A stretch of DNA of 64,000 nucleotides from Melittangium boletus DSM 14713 (lineage in GTDB: Bacteria > Myxococcota > Myxococcia > Myxococcales > Myxococcaceae): assembly GCF_002305855.1 (NCBI RefSeq), contig NZ_CP022163.1:248292-312291 (forward strand). Direction: 5' to 3'. The translations under genes were made by a program, and so were the position numbers. The notes below the pieces were generated by a model. The model saw nothing but the letters and a program-made list of their open reading frames with translations, made no database searches and was not told the DNA's origin. Shown here one piece after another: positions 34,038-42,500 of this stretch (positions within the stretch are counted from its first letter, which is position 1; the number at the start of each line of letters is the position of its first letter).

Positions 34038-35183
34038 TCAGAGCCCCGACGTCTTGGTGAGGATTTCCTTCATCACCTCCGAGGTGCCCCCCCCGATGGT
34101 AAGGAGACGAAGGTCTCGCCAAGCTCGAGCGATGTGCGTCTCCTCGATGTAGCCCATGCCTCCGAAGAATTGCTGCACGTCGTAGGCGACCTTCTGCGCC
34201 AGGTCCGTGGAGAAGAGCTTCGCCATGGAGATCTCCCGCACCGCGTTCTGCTTCGCGTCGAAGATCGCCACCGCGTGGTAGGTGAGCCGCTTGGCCGCCT
34301 CGATGGACGCCATGTGCTCCACCAGCTTGTGACGCCAGACCTGGAAGCCCAGCAGGGGCTTTCCAAACGCCTTGCGCTCGCGGCCGTATTCGATCGCGTC
34401 CTCAATCATGCGTTCCATGGCGCTCACCGCGCAGATGGCACTCACCAAGCGCTCGCCCTGGAAGTTCGTCATGATGTGGTAGAAGCCCTGGTTCTCCTGC
34501 CCAAGCACGTAGCGTTTCGGGATGCGGCAGTCCTCGAAATAGAGGATGGCCGTGTCCGAGGACAGGTTGCCCACCTTGTCGAGCTTCTTGGACACCCCGA
34601 AGCCCTTCACATCCGTGGGAAAGGTCACCAGCGAGATGCCCCCGTGGCCCGGCCCGCCCGTACGTACTCCCAACGTGATGAAGTCCGCCCTCGTGCCGTT
34701 GGTGATCCACATCTTCGAGCCGTTGATGACGTAGTCGTCTCCGTCCACGCGCGCCGTCGTCTGCATGTTCGCCACGTCCGAGCCCTGACCGGGTTCGCTC
34801 ACTCCCAGCGCGGCGATCTTCTCGCCCGCAAGCGCTGGCGCGAGAAACTCCCGCTTCTGCTCGTCCGTGCCAATCTCATTGATGATCGGCGTGGCCATCT
34901 GGCTTTGCACCAGCAAGGCCATGTTCACGCCCGCGTTGCGGCTGCGTGACAACTCCTCGGTGAAGGCCGTCACGTACCAGTAGTCCAGGCCACTGCCGCC
35001 GTACTCCGGCGAATGGTTGATGCCCAGGAAGCCCAGCTCGCCGCACTTGCGGAACAGCTCCCTCGGGAAGATGCCCGCCCGATCCCACTCCAGCGCGTGC
35101 GGCGTCATCTCCTTCTCCACGAACGCGCGCACCGTCTTGCGGAACGCTTCATGCTCCTCGGTGAATGGATTCGACAGGCTCAT
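34038..35183 (-). CDS. Acyl-CoA dehydrogenase, long-chain type
   Basis: An FAD-dependent dehydrogenase of fatty-acid beta-oxidation, 381 aa, full length. It has the N-terminal helical domain (FTEEHEAFRKTVRAFVEKEM), the substrate/FAD signature LGVSEPGQGSDVANMQTTAR, and MWITNGTRADFITLGVRTG. Where medium-chain enzymes have the catalytic YEGT, this one has IGGGTSEVMKEI, as in long-chain acyl-CoA dehydrogenases; these use a glutamate in the earlier helix, here most likely in MERMIEDAIEYGRERKAFG. Start ATG 35183 has AAGGAG 6 nt upstream; the open frame beyond it overlaps the divergent gene. It is not functionally linked to the T6SS region. Confidence 0.92.
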   Translation of the reverse strand: MSLSNPFTEEHEAFRKTVRAFVEKEMTPHALEWDRAGIFPRELFRKCGELGFLGINHSPEYGGSGLDYWYVTAFTEELSRSRNAGVNMALLVQSQMATPIINEIGTDEQKREFLAPALAGEKIAALGVSEPGQGSDVANMQTTARVDGDDYVINGSKMWITNGTRADFITLGVRTGGPGHGGISLVTFPTDVKGFGVSKKLDKVGNLSSDTAILYFEDCRIPKRYVLGQENQGFYHIMTNFQGERLVSAICAVSAMERMIEDAIEYGRERKAFGKPLLGFQVWRHKLVEHMASIEAAKRLTYHAVAIFDAKQNAVREISMAKLFSTDLAQKVAYDVQQFFGGMGYIEETHIARAWRDLRLLTIGGGTSEVMKEILTKTSGL

Positions 35184-35228
35184 GGTGGCTCCTTGGGGTA
35201 GGGACTCGGCGCGGGCGATAGTACACCC

Positions 35229-36305
35229 ATGGTCGCCGCTCCTCTCGTGCTGCTCGCGCTCCTGGCCGCTCCTCCGCCCGCCCGTCCATCCTCCGGGGAC
35301 CTCCTGCGGAACTGGTGCCGCGAGGGTGCCACCGATCCCCAAAATCCCTGGGCCCTCGCCCACGGGCTGGCCTTCGAGGGCCGTGCCTTCCGCGCCCGCG
35401 ATGGGCGCCTCGCCGCGGATGTCATCGTCTCGGACTTCCTCCAGCGCGACCCCCTCCACTTCGAGCCCTTCACCTCCGACGACACTCCCGTGGAGCCCCA
35501 CCCCTACCTGATGGTGAAAACGCTGCTCCTCGCGGGTTTCTCGCCGTCCCACGTATTCCGGACCCCCGACGGGCCCGTGTCCCTCCAAGCACTCGTGAAC
35601 GGCCTCCCGCGCGACTTCCGTGCATCCTCGGCCCTCTCATCCCAGGGCGCCTGGACGCTCGATGCCCTCTCCCACTCCCTGCCCCACGGCGCCACATTCA
35701 CCTCTGGCACCAGAGAGTCCGTCCGCCTCGACGCGGTGATGGATGAAGCGCTCGCCCTGCTGGAGCGTGAACAGGCGGACCTCCTGGCCGGCATGAAGGC
35801 GGCTCTGCCCCAGGTGCCCAAACGCAAGCAGGGCCTCTATGCCCATCCCTGTGGCGGACTGCATCTGGTGCAGGCCGTGCTCACCCATGCGCGCCATCCC
35901 GCCGTGCGCGCCGCCTGGGGCGCCCGGCTCGACACCCAGGTGGACCTGCTCTTCTACCGGCTGGGCTCCGAGTCGCGGCAGTACGACGCCGCCTTGGCCG
36001 CCACGCCGCCCACGCAGCGTCTCCCCGTGCTCGTGCAGATGGTGAAGTTCTATGGGCACTGGCTCGAAACGCTCGGCCGCTATCGCGATGAGACGGGCTG
36101 GAAGCCTACCCCCGCTCAACTCCAGGCCGTGGAGCACGCGGGCGCGCTGCTCGATGGCGCGGTGCGCCGACTCGATGCGTCAGGTGCCTGGCGGACCCGC
36201 GAGGCCCTGAAGGCCTCTAAGGATCCGCTCTTCCTCGATCTTATTGGCGACACGTGTCACGCGGCGCGCGGCTGGCGTGATTGGAGAAACCACCTGGGAG
36301 GTTGA
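35229..36305 (+). CDS. Exported protein of unknown function
   Basis: The 358-aa product starts with a short hydrophobic segment (MVAAPLVLLALLAAPPPARP) that reads as a signal peptide, so it is probably periplasmic. I recognise no domain. It is helical in pattern, with SLPHGATFTSGTRESVRLDA, DEALALLEREQADLLAGMKA, and an AHPCGGLHLVQAVLTHARHP stretch whose His and Cys could bind metal or haem-like ligands; this is only an observation. It ends 14 nt before the PHP-domain lipoprotein and so is probably co-transcribed with it and the following outer-membrane protein gene. The ATG lies 45 nt from the divergent acyl-CoA dehydrogenase start and has no clear ribosome binding site. Confidence 0.7.
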   Translation: MVAAPLVLLALLAAPPPARPSSGDLLRNWCREGATDPQNPWALAHGLAFEGRAFRARDGRLAADVIVSDFLQRDPLHFEPFTSDDTPVEPHPYLMVKTLLLAGFSPSHVFRTPDGPVSLQALVNGLPRDFRASSALSSQGAWTLDALSHSLPHGATFTSGTRESVRLDAVMDEALALLEREQADLLAGMKAALPQVPKRKQGLYAHPCGGLHLVQAVLTHARHPAVRAAWGARLDTQVDLLFYRLGSESRQYDAALAATPPTQRLPVLVQMVKFYGHWLETLGRYRDETGWKPTPAQLQAVEHAGALLDGAVRRLDASGAWRTREALKASKDPLFLDLIGDTCHAARGWRDWRNHLGG

Positions 36306-36319
36306 TACAAGGGCACGTC

Positions 36320-39300
36320 ATGCCCCTTCCCTTCCTTCGCCTCCTGGCCGCCAGTGTGGCCCTGGCCGGGCTCGCGCTCGCCGGTTGCAAGAAGGAGAGC
36401 TGTCTTGGCAACGAAGCCTCGTGCCAGGTGTCCAGCCCCTGCGACTCGCTGCGCTATTTGTGCGACTCCACGACTGCCCAGGCGCTCGAAGTGCGCGTCC
36501 TCACGCCCACTGATAAGCGCGCTGGCAGCAACGATCCTCGCCCCGGCGCGGACACTGTCCCCGGCGGGCTCAATGCCATCGCGTCCCGGGATGACATCCT
36601 CCTGGGCAACGATCGGGTGGTGGCCGTCATCGCCGGCCTCGGCAACACGCACTTGTTGGATTCCAGCGGGGGCTCGCTGCTCGACCTGAGCGTTCGGGGC
36701 AAAGACAACGACGGCCTCAACCAGGTGCTGCCCGTGGTGGGCATCCTCCCAGCGGACGCCGCGCACTACACGTCCATGCGGCTCATCGACGAGCGGCCCA
36801 CCCGCGTGGCGGTGCAGCTCGATGGCACTCTCGATGGCAAGCCCGAGTTCCCCATCCACACCCTCTATGAAATGCGCCCCTGCGAGCCCGGCATCCGCGT
36901 GCGCACCGAGGTGCTCAACACCTCCGTGGATCCCCAACTCTGGGCGCTCGCGGACGGTTTCTACTGGAGCGGTCGGGAGGCCCTGCCCTTCGCGCCCTCG
37001 AAGGGCGCCGGCTATCAGCACCCCAGCTTCGACCTGCTCACCCTCGGCGATGTCTACGTCCAATACCCCTATCTGGCCGCCGCCCTCCCGTCCGATCCCG
37101 GCGTGAGCTACGCCCATGTCGCCTGTGGCGAGACGAACCTGCTCCAGGGGTTCCAGAGCGATCAGATCTCCACCTCGGGCCTGCCCCGCACCGTGGTGCC
37201 TCCCCGCGACTACCTCGTCTTCGAGCGCTTCCTCGCCGTGGGCGATCGCGGGGACGCGGCCGCCGCGGCGGACCTCACCTTGGAACTGCGTCAGAAGCTC
37301 CGGGGAGAGAAGTATGTGACGCTGCGGGGGACGGTGAATCGCCGGGCTCCTCCCGCCGGACAAGCCCGTGACCTGAGCGTGATCATCAGCGAAGGGCAGC
37401 TCGCCGCCGATGCGAAGACGCGCACCCCCTGGAGCCAGGTGACTCCCGACAGCGCGGGTCATTACCAGGCCCGGGTGCCCGCTGGCCGCGACTACGTGGT
37501 GGAACTGCATGCCTTTGGCCGCAAGGTGGCGGACCGGCAGCTCGACCGGGTGGAGTCGGACACGGACGTGGGCACGTTCGTCGAGCCCTCGCACACCCGG
37601 CTCTCGGTGAAGGTCGAGGACGCGGAGGACGGACGCGGGCTCACCGCCGAGGTCTTCGTCATCCCCGTGGACGCGGCCGTCCACGAGGCCACCACGGGCA
37701 GTCTGCATGGGGCCTTCGGCTCCTGCGCTCCCTGGTTGGGGCCTCCTCCTGGTCCCTCGCCCGCTTGCAACCGCTTCCTCGTCGTCAATGGCACCGCCAC
37801 CGTGGACGCGCCCCGGGGCCGCTTCCACCTCTATGCCTTCAAGGGCCCCTTCTGGACGCTCGGCCGCGACACGGTGACGCTCGACGCCGAGGACACCTCG
37901 CTCACCTTCCGCCTGCGCAAGCTGCCTCTCCAGCCCGCCGGCACCGTGAGCGCGGATCTCCACGTCCATGGCACCGCCAGCTTCGACAGCTCCCTGCCCG
38001 ACCAGGATCGGGTGTTGTCCTTCGACGCCACGGACCTCCAGGTCATCGTCGCCTCGGACCATGACGTCGTCTACGACTACGGCCAGGTCGTCCGGAGCCT
38101 GGGCCTCCAGGAGCGCATGAGCTCCGTGGCGGGCCTGGAGACCACCGGCCACATCCTCTGGCTCAAGCGGCCCGGTTACGACATTCCGCTCGTGGTGGGC
38201 CACTACAACTTCTGGCCGCTCGCGTATGACCCGACCCTCGTGCGCAACGGGGCTCCCGACGACGAGCGCGTCGAGCCCGGTGAGCTGTTCGACCGGGTGA
38301 AGGCCAGCGCTCCGCCCGCCCTGCGCGATCAGCTCATCGTGCAGCTCAACCACCCGTGGGCCCATCAGGAATTCGGCCGGGACCTTGGCTTCCCCCGGGC
38401 GCTCGCGCTCAACACGCTCGAGAACCTGCCCGCGAAGGATGACGGAACCAACGCGGGCATCTACGTGCGCTCGCCCCGGGGCGGCTTCGCCAACAACGGC
38501 CAGCACACCCAGGAGGTGATGAACGGCTCGAGCAATGATCTGCTGCCCAGCTACCGCGCCTTCTGGTTCTACGTGCTCGGCCAAGGGCAGCTCGTGACGG
38601 GGACCGCCAACAGCGACTCGCACGGCCTCACCGACAACACCGTGGGCGTGCCGCGCAACATCGTCTACGCGGCCACCTCCCCAGGTCCCGGCTTCGACAC
38701 CGCCCGCTTCAACGCCGCCCTCAAGGCCGGAGACTCCTTCGGCACCAACGGGCCCGTCATCGAGGCCACCCTGGACACGACGGAAGGCCTCCAGCGCCAC
38801 GGGCTGCGTCCGGTGGTGCCCTCGGCCGACGCACGGCTGCACCTCAAGGTCTCCGCCGCCCCCTGGGTGCCCGTGGACGAGGTGCGCGTCATCGTCAATG
38901 GCCGCGTGGTGAAGACGCTGGAGGGCACGGTGCTCTCTCGCCCGGAGGACCCCTTCGGAAACAATGGGCTCGTGCGCTACGAGGGCAGTCTCCCCCTGTC
39001 CGAGCTCGTCACCTCCACCGGAGATGCCTGGCTCGTGGTGGAGGCCGGCACTCGCGTGCAACCCACCGCCGACTTCGGCGGCCCCGCGGGGAACGGCCCG
39101 GACGGCATCCCCGACACGGGCGACAACAACGGAGATGGCGTGGTGGACCGGAGCGACATCGAACCCGGGTCCTCGTACGGACCGCTCATCTCCCCGCCCC
39201 TGCCCTCCCGGGAGTCGGATCCGCTGTTCCACTTCGCCCAAGTGCTCGGCGGCTACCCGTACGCCTTCACCAACCCCTTCATCCTCGACCGGAACGGCAA

Positions 39301-39337
39301 CGGACGCTTCGACGCCCCCGGCGTGGCCGCTCCGTGA
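36320..39337 (+). CDS. Lipoprotein with PHP-type metallohydrolase domain (CehA/McbA-like)
   Basis: The 1,005-aa product has a lipoprotein signal (SVALAGLALAGC, Cys about 22). After a beta-rich N-terminal half (about 30-540) comes a PHP-type metal-dependent hydrolase domain with the motifs SADLHVHGTASF, VIVASDHDVVYDYG, QLIVQLNHPWAHQEF and GTANSDSHGLTDN, which supply the His and Asp metal ligands of the CehA/McbA group. A beta-sandwich-like region and a short calcium-loop-like stretch (GDNNGDGVVDRSD, near residue 935) follow, ending DRNGNGRFDAPGVAAP. The substrate cannot be told; phosphoesters are plausible by family. The last codons overlap the next gene (GTGA), so the two are translationally coupled. 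Confidence 0.82.
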   Translation: MPLPFLRLLAASVALAGLALAGCKKESCLGNEASCQVSSPCDSLRYLCDSTTAQALEVRVLTPTDKRAGSNDPRPGADTVPGGLNAIASRDDILLGNDRVVAVIAGLGNTHLLDSSGGSLLDLSVRGKDNDGLNQVLPVVGILPADAAHYTSMRLIDERPTRVAVQLDGTLDGKPEFPIHTLYEMRPCEPGIRVRTEVLNTSVDPQLWALADGFYWSGREALPFAPSKGAGYQHPSFDLLTLGDVYVQYPYLAAALPSDPGVSYAHVACGETNLLQGFQSDQISTSGLPRTVVPPRDYLVFERFLAVGDRGDAAAAADLTLELRQKLRGEKYVTLRGTVNRRAPPAGQARDLSVIISEGQLAADAKTRTPWSQVTPDSAGHYQARVPAGRDYVVELHAFGRKVADRQLDRVESDTDVGTFVEPSHTRLSVKVEDAEDGRGLTAEVFVIPVDAAVHEATTGSLHGAFGSCAPWLGPPPGPSPACNRFLVVNGTATVDAPRGRFHLYAFKGPFWTLGRDTVTLDAEDTSLTFRLRKLPLQPAGTVSADLHVHGTASFDSSLPDQDRVLSFDATDLQVIVASDHDVVYDYGQVVRSLGLQERMSSVAGLETTGHILWLKRPGYDIPLVVGHYNFWPLAYDPTLVRNGAPDDERVEPGELFDRVKASAPPALRDQLIVQLNHPWAHQEFGRDLGFPRALALNTLENLPAKDDGTNAGIYVRSPRGGFANNGQHTQEVMNGSSNDLLPSYRAFWFYVLGQGQLVTGTANSDSHGLTDNTVGVPRNIVYAATSPGPGFDTARFNAALKAGDSFGTNGPVIEATLDTTEGLQRHGLRPVVPSADARLHLKVSAAPWVPVDEVRVIVNGRVVKTLEGTVLSRPEDPFGNNGLVRYEGSLPLSELVTSTGDAWLVVEAGTRVQPTADFGGPAGNGPDGIPDTGDNNGDGVVDRSDIEPGSSYGPLISPPLPSRESDPLFHFAQVLGGYPYAFTNPFILDRNGNGRFDAPGVAAP

Positions 39338-40185
39338 ACCGAGGGCTCCTCGTGTCGCCATCTCTCCCCCGACTGTTCGCCGCGCTCGTCGTCCTGCTGC
39401 TCGCGCCCACGGCCGCCCGCGCCGAGGGCCCGTGTGACACCTGGGTGTCCCCCGCGCTCGCCGAGGGCCCCGTGCCCTTCGGCTTCCAGGCCGCCGACGT
39501 CGCCACCGGTCGCCGGGCCTGTCCTCGCACCGAGGTGGGCCTGGGCGTCCAGGGCCAGGCCATCATCGAGACGCAGAACCTCTACGGCGCCATCACCGCC
39601 ACGGGGCTCGTGTCCGGAAGCCTCGCGGTGCGGCCCGACCTGGAGCTGTTCGCCACGCTGGAGGTACCTCGCTTCCAGTACGTCCAGAACGCCTCCCTCA
39701 CCGGCTCGCGGCTGACCCTGGGCCAGCTCACCCTCGGAGGCACCTGGTTGGCCCTCTCGCGGGGCGCCTTCGCCCTGGCCCCGAGCGCGCGGTTGCAGTT
39801 GCCCACGTCCTTCGCCAGCCCCCGGACGCGCACGCTGGGCGGAGAGGTAGGCGCCGCGGTGCTGTACCGGCCCACCGAACGCTTCGACGTGCATGGCTAC
39901 GCGGGCGTGGACGCGGACCTGGGACTCGGGACCGCCGCCCTGCCCCGCGCCGGCGTCCTGCTGAACGTGGGCACCGAGTACGCCTTCTTCAGCCACTTCG
40001 CCGCCGTGCTCGACGCGAACGTGCGCTTCGGACGCCGGGCGGGACTCGACTCCGTGGCGCCAGCGCTGGGACTGCGCTTTCGCGCGGGCGAGCACTTCGG
40101 CGCGGAGGTGGGCGCGGCACTGCCCGTGCTCGGCGCCGAGCGGAGCCTCGTCAGCGGCGGGCTCAAGCTCACCTGGCGGCTGTGA
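39334..40185 (+). CDS. Probable outer-membrane beta-barrel protein
   Basis: The 283-aa product has a signal peptide (LFAALVVLLLAPTAARA, cleavage before EGPC) followed by alternating amphipathic strands typical of a transporter-like barrel: GLVSGSLAVRPDLELFATLE, LTLGGTWLALSRGAFALAPS, GVDADLGLGTAALPRAGVLL, then a last strand SLVSGGLKLTWRL ending in a hydrophobic/aromatic residue as barrels often do. I recognise no specific family. The GTG start overlaps the stop of the PHP lipoprotein gene by 4 nt, so the two probably work together in the envelope. An internal in-frame GTG at 39352 is an alternative start that still keeps the signal peptide. Confidence 0.7.
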   Translation: MNRGLLVSPSLPRLFAALVVLLLAPTAARAEGPCDTWVSPALAEGPVPFGFQAADVATGRRACPRTEVGLGVQGQAIIETQNLYGAITATGLVSGSLAVRPDLELFATLEVPRFQYVQNASLTGSRLTLGQLTLGGTWLALSRGAFALAPSARLQLPTSFASPRTRTLGGEVGAAVLYRPTERFDVHGYAGVDADLGLGTAALPRAGVLLNVGTEYAFFSHFAAVLDANVRFGRRAGLDSVAPALGLRFRAGEHFGAEVGAALPVLGAERSLVSGGLKLTWRL

Positions 40186-40189
40186 CGGC

Positions 40190-40909
40190 CTACAGGAACG
40201 TCATGGCCCGCTTCAGCGCGAGCGCCGCCTCCTGCCCGTGGGCCACCTTCTCGTGCGAGACCACGAGCCGCACGAGGTCGGGCAGGGCCGAGTAGCGCTC
40301 CAGGTCCGCCCGGAACGCCGCCTTGTCCTTGATGAACACGAGCTTGCTCAGCCGGGAGACGCGCGGGCCCGACGCCGAGCCCAGGATGGTCGTGAAGAGC
40401 CAGCCCAGCACGTCCTTCTTCGGGTCCATGTTGAAGACCGAGTCGTTGAGCAACACCGTCGTCCCGTCCTTCGAGCGCACGAGCATGGCGCCCTCGGTTT
40501 CCTTCACGCCGTGCAGCGTCTCGAGCCGGACCGTGTCGTCGCCCGGGAAGTCCTCGTAGGTGCCATCCACGGGCACCACCTCCTCCACCTTCGCGCGGCT
40601 GCCCCGGGGCGCGTACACGCGCAGGTTCGGGTAGCGCTTCTTGTAGGCGGGGGCATCGAGCCGATGCATTCCGTTGGGCACGAGCAGCACCGCGGGCGTG
40701 CCCAGGGCCTCGAGTTCCCGCTGCTCCTTGTCGCCCATGGCGATGGCGCTGTGGATGACGAGCGTGCCGTCACTCCGGCGCACGACCATCATGACGCGCT
40801 TGAGCGACATGCGCGGTATCTCCCCCTCCACCCACCAGAGGTTGTCGGAGAGCTGGACGAGCGGACCATGCCGCAACACCCGCCATTCATCGGAAATCTC
40901 GGAGGCCAT
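40190..40909 (-). CDS. MBL-fold-like protein (DUF4336 type)
   Basis: The 239-aa soluble product looks like DUF4336, a degenerate relative of metallo-beta-lactamase-fold proteins: LWWVEGEIPRMSLKRVMMVV, RRSDGTLVIHSAIAMG, the VLLVPNGMHRLDAPAYKKRY segment where true hydrolases have HxHxDH, then MLVRSKDGTTVLLNDSVFNM and LVRLVVSHEKVAHG. Most of the usual metal ligands are missing, so catalysis is doubtful. It converges on the outer-membrane protein gene with 4 nt between stops and stands alone on its strand. Confidence 0.75.
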   Translation of the reverse strand: MASEISDEWRVLRHGPLVQLSDNLWWVEGEIPRMSLKRVMMVVRRSDGTLVIHSAIAMGDKEQRELEALGTPAVLLVPNGMHRLDAPAYKKRYPNLRVYAPRGSRAKVEEVVPVDGTYEDFPGDDTVRLETLHGVKETEGAMLVRSKDGTTVLLNDSVFNMDPKKDVLGWLFTTILGSASGPRVSRLSKLVFIKDKAAFRADLERYSALPDLVRLVVSHEKVAHGQEAALALKRAMTFL

Positions 40910-41045
40910 GGCGCGTCACCCTAAGGCGTCCTCCCTCCGGCTGAAAGAGGGCTTCTCACCGAACACATGCGGTCAACGGAGTTGAACGCTCCCCGGGGAA
41001 AATCCAACGATGGTGCCTTCCCTCCTCTTCACCTCGGGAGCACGC

Positions 41046-41426
41046 ATGCACCGCAGCCGCCTCAGCACCTTCGTCATCGATTGCCAGTCCGAGGACATCG
41101 AGCAGGCCACGGCCTTCTGGAGCCAGGCGCTCGGCCGGCCCGCGAAGCCTCCAGTGCCCGACAGCGGCAACTACCGCGAGCTGACCTCGTCGCCGAACGA
41201 ACCCCTCCTGCTCATCCAAAAGGTGGACCATCCCGGCCGCATCCACCTGGACATCGAGGCCGATGACCTGGACGCCGAGGTGCGGCGGCTCGAGGCACTC
41301 GGGGCGAAACGGGTGGAGTTCATCAAGCGCTGGTGGGTCATGGAGGCTCCCACCGGTCAGCGCTTCTGTGTCGTCCGGCCCCAGAAGGGCCCCCTGGATG
41401 AAGGCAACTCCAACGAATGGCGCTGA
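41046..41426 (+). CDS. VOC-family (glyoxalase-like) protein
   Basis: A 126-aa single VOC domain with the paired beta-alpha-beta-beta-beta units: LSTFVIDCQSEDIEQATAFW, SQALGRPA, LLLIQKVDHPGRIHLDIEAD, then DLDAEVRRLEALGAKRVEFI and the end MEAPTGQRFCVVRPQKG. Members bind metals or small molecules; the substrate is unknown. ATG 41046 is chosen because GGGAG lies 6 nt upstream; an upstream in-frame ATG (41010) has no ribosome binding site. It is monocistronic by spacing. Confidence 0.88.
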   Translation: MHRSRLSTFVIDCQSEDIEQATAFWSQALGRPAKPPVPDSGNYRELTSSPNEPLLLIQKVDHPGRIHLDIEADDLDAEVRRLEALGAKRVEFIKRWWVMEAPTGQRFCVVRPQKGPLDEGNSNEWR

Positions 41427-41521
41427 GCGGACGCACATACTTCGCAACAGGAGCGACATCACCGGGACATGTGCCGTGCCGACACTCCAGAGCGTTGGAT
41501 TCCTTGCCCTGGAGGTCGTCC

Positions 41522-41929
41522 ATGCGTCAGCCGTCCCTCATCCGTGCCACCCTCGTCATCGCCGCGGGTCTGATCTCCCACGCAGCCCTCGCCCAGCCCC
41601 CTGGACACCGGGGGCCCCCTCCCGAGGCCATCGAGGCCTGCGCGTCCAAGAGCCAGGGCGCCACCTGCACCGTCACCTTCCGCGACCGCCAGGTGGAAGG
41701 CACCTGCGACGCCCTGGGAGACACCCTCGCCTGCCGCCCGGCGCATCCCCCGGGGCCCCCTCCCGAGGCCACCGCCGCCTGTCAGGGCCTGACGGAGGGC
41801 CAGGCCTGCACCGTCACGTTCCATGACCAGCAGCACGCGGGGACGTGCCGCACCGGCCCCGATCAGCAGCTGGCCTGCTTCCCCGAGCGGATGCCTTCCC
41901 CTCCCGGAGGTCCGGGCGGACGCCGGTAG
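41522..41929 (+). CDS. Small exported protein with two tandem four-cysteine repeats
   Basis: The 135-aa product has a signal peptide (LVIAAGLISHAALA, cleaved before QPPG) and two repeats of about 45 residues. Each begins PPPEA and has four cysteines in the same spacing: EACASKSQGATCTVTFRDRQ with VEGTCDALGDTLACRP, and AACQGLTEGQACTVTFHDQQ with HAGTCRTGPDQQLACFP. The even cysteine number suggests two disulfides per repeat. Proline/glycine spacers separate and end the repeats. No known function. GGAGGT lies 6 nt before the ATG. It is followed after 52 nt by the cysteine-cluster protein gene on the same strand. Confidence 0.72.
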   Translation: MRQPSLIRATLVIAAGLISHAALAQPPGHRGPPPEAIEACASKSQGATCTVTFRDRQVEGTCDALGDTLACRPAHPPGPPPEATAACQGLTEGQACTVTFHDQQHAGTCRTGPDQQLACFPERMPSPPGGPGGRR

Positions 41930-41981
41930 GCGCGCGAAGGGGCTCCTGCGCGGCCCCCATCCTGCCGCAAGATGCGCTCCC

Positions 41982-42497
41982 ATGAAGGCACTCACCCCGG
42001 AACAGAGGAGCACCCTGGAAGCGCTCTACCGGCGCATCGACGAGCGGGTCGCGCCCATCGCCCAGGGCCATGCCTGGTGGCCTTGCCGCAAGGGCTGCGA
42101 TCACTGCTGCCGCCACCTGGCCGCGCCACTGACCGTGTCCGAATGGGAATGGACGTACCTCTGGGAAGCCTTCGAGGCCCTGCCCCCCGAAGCGCGAGCG
42201 GAGATCCGGTCGCGGGTGGCGGCGTTGGAGGGCACCTCGCGGCCCTACACCTGCCCGTTCCTGGATCGCGAGTCCGGAGGCTGCCGGGTGTACGCCCACC
42301 GCCCCATGTCCTGCCGGACCTACGGCTTCTACGTCAGCCGGGGCCTGGGCACCTGGTGCCACTTCATCCAGGGGCTGCTCGAGGAACACGGAGACGGCGA
42401 CATCCTCTGGGGCAACCAGGACGCCATGGAGGAAACCCTGGAGCGGTTGAGCGGCCCTTCCCTCTCCGTGCTCCAGTGGTTCGACGCACACCCCTAA
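41982..42497 (+). CDS. YkgJ-family cysteine-cluster protein
   Basis: The 171-aa cytoplasmic product carries the cysteine pattern of the YkgJ/Fe-S zinc-cluster family: WWPCRKGCDHCCRHLAAPLT, then RPYTCPFLDRESGGCRVYAH and RPMSCRTYGFY, with another Cys in LGTWCHFIQG. The eight or so cysteines probably hold a metal centre; the role is unknown in most members. The ATG at 41982 precedes the family-typical start, with no strong ribosome binding site. Its stop is 3 nt from the stop of the convergent histidine kinase gene. Confidence 0.88.
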   Translation: MKALTPEQRSTLEALYRRIDERVAPIAQGHAWWPCRKGCDHCCRHLAAPLTVSEWEWTYLWEAFEALPPEARAEIRSRVAALEGTSRPYTCPFLDRESGGCRVYAHRPMSCRTYGFYVSRGLGTWCHFIQGLLEEHGDGDILWGNQDAMEETLERLSGPSLSVLQWFDAHP

Positions 42498-42500
42498 CGA

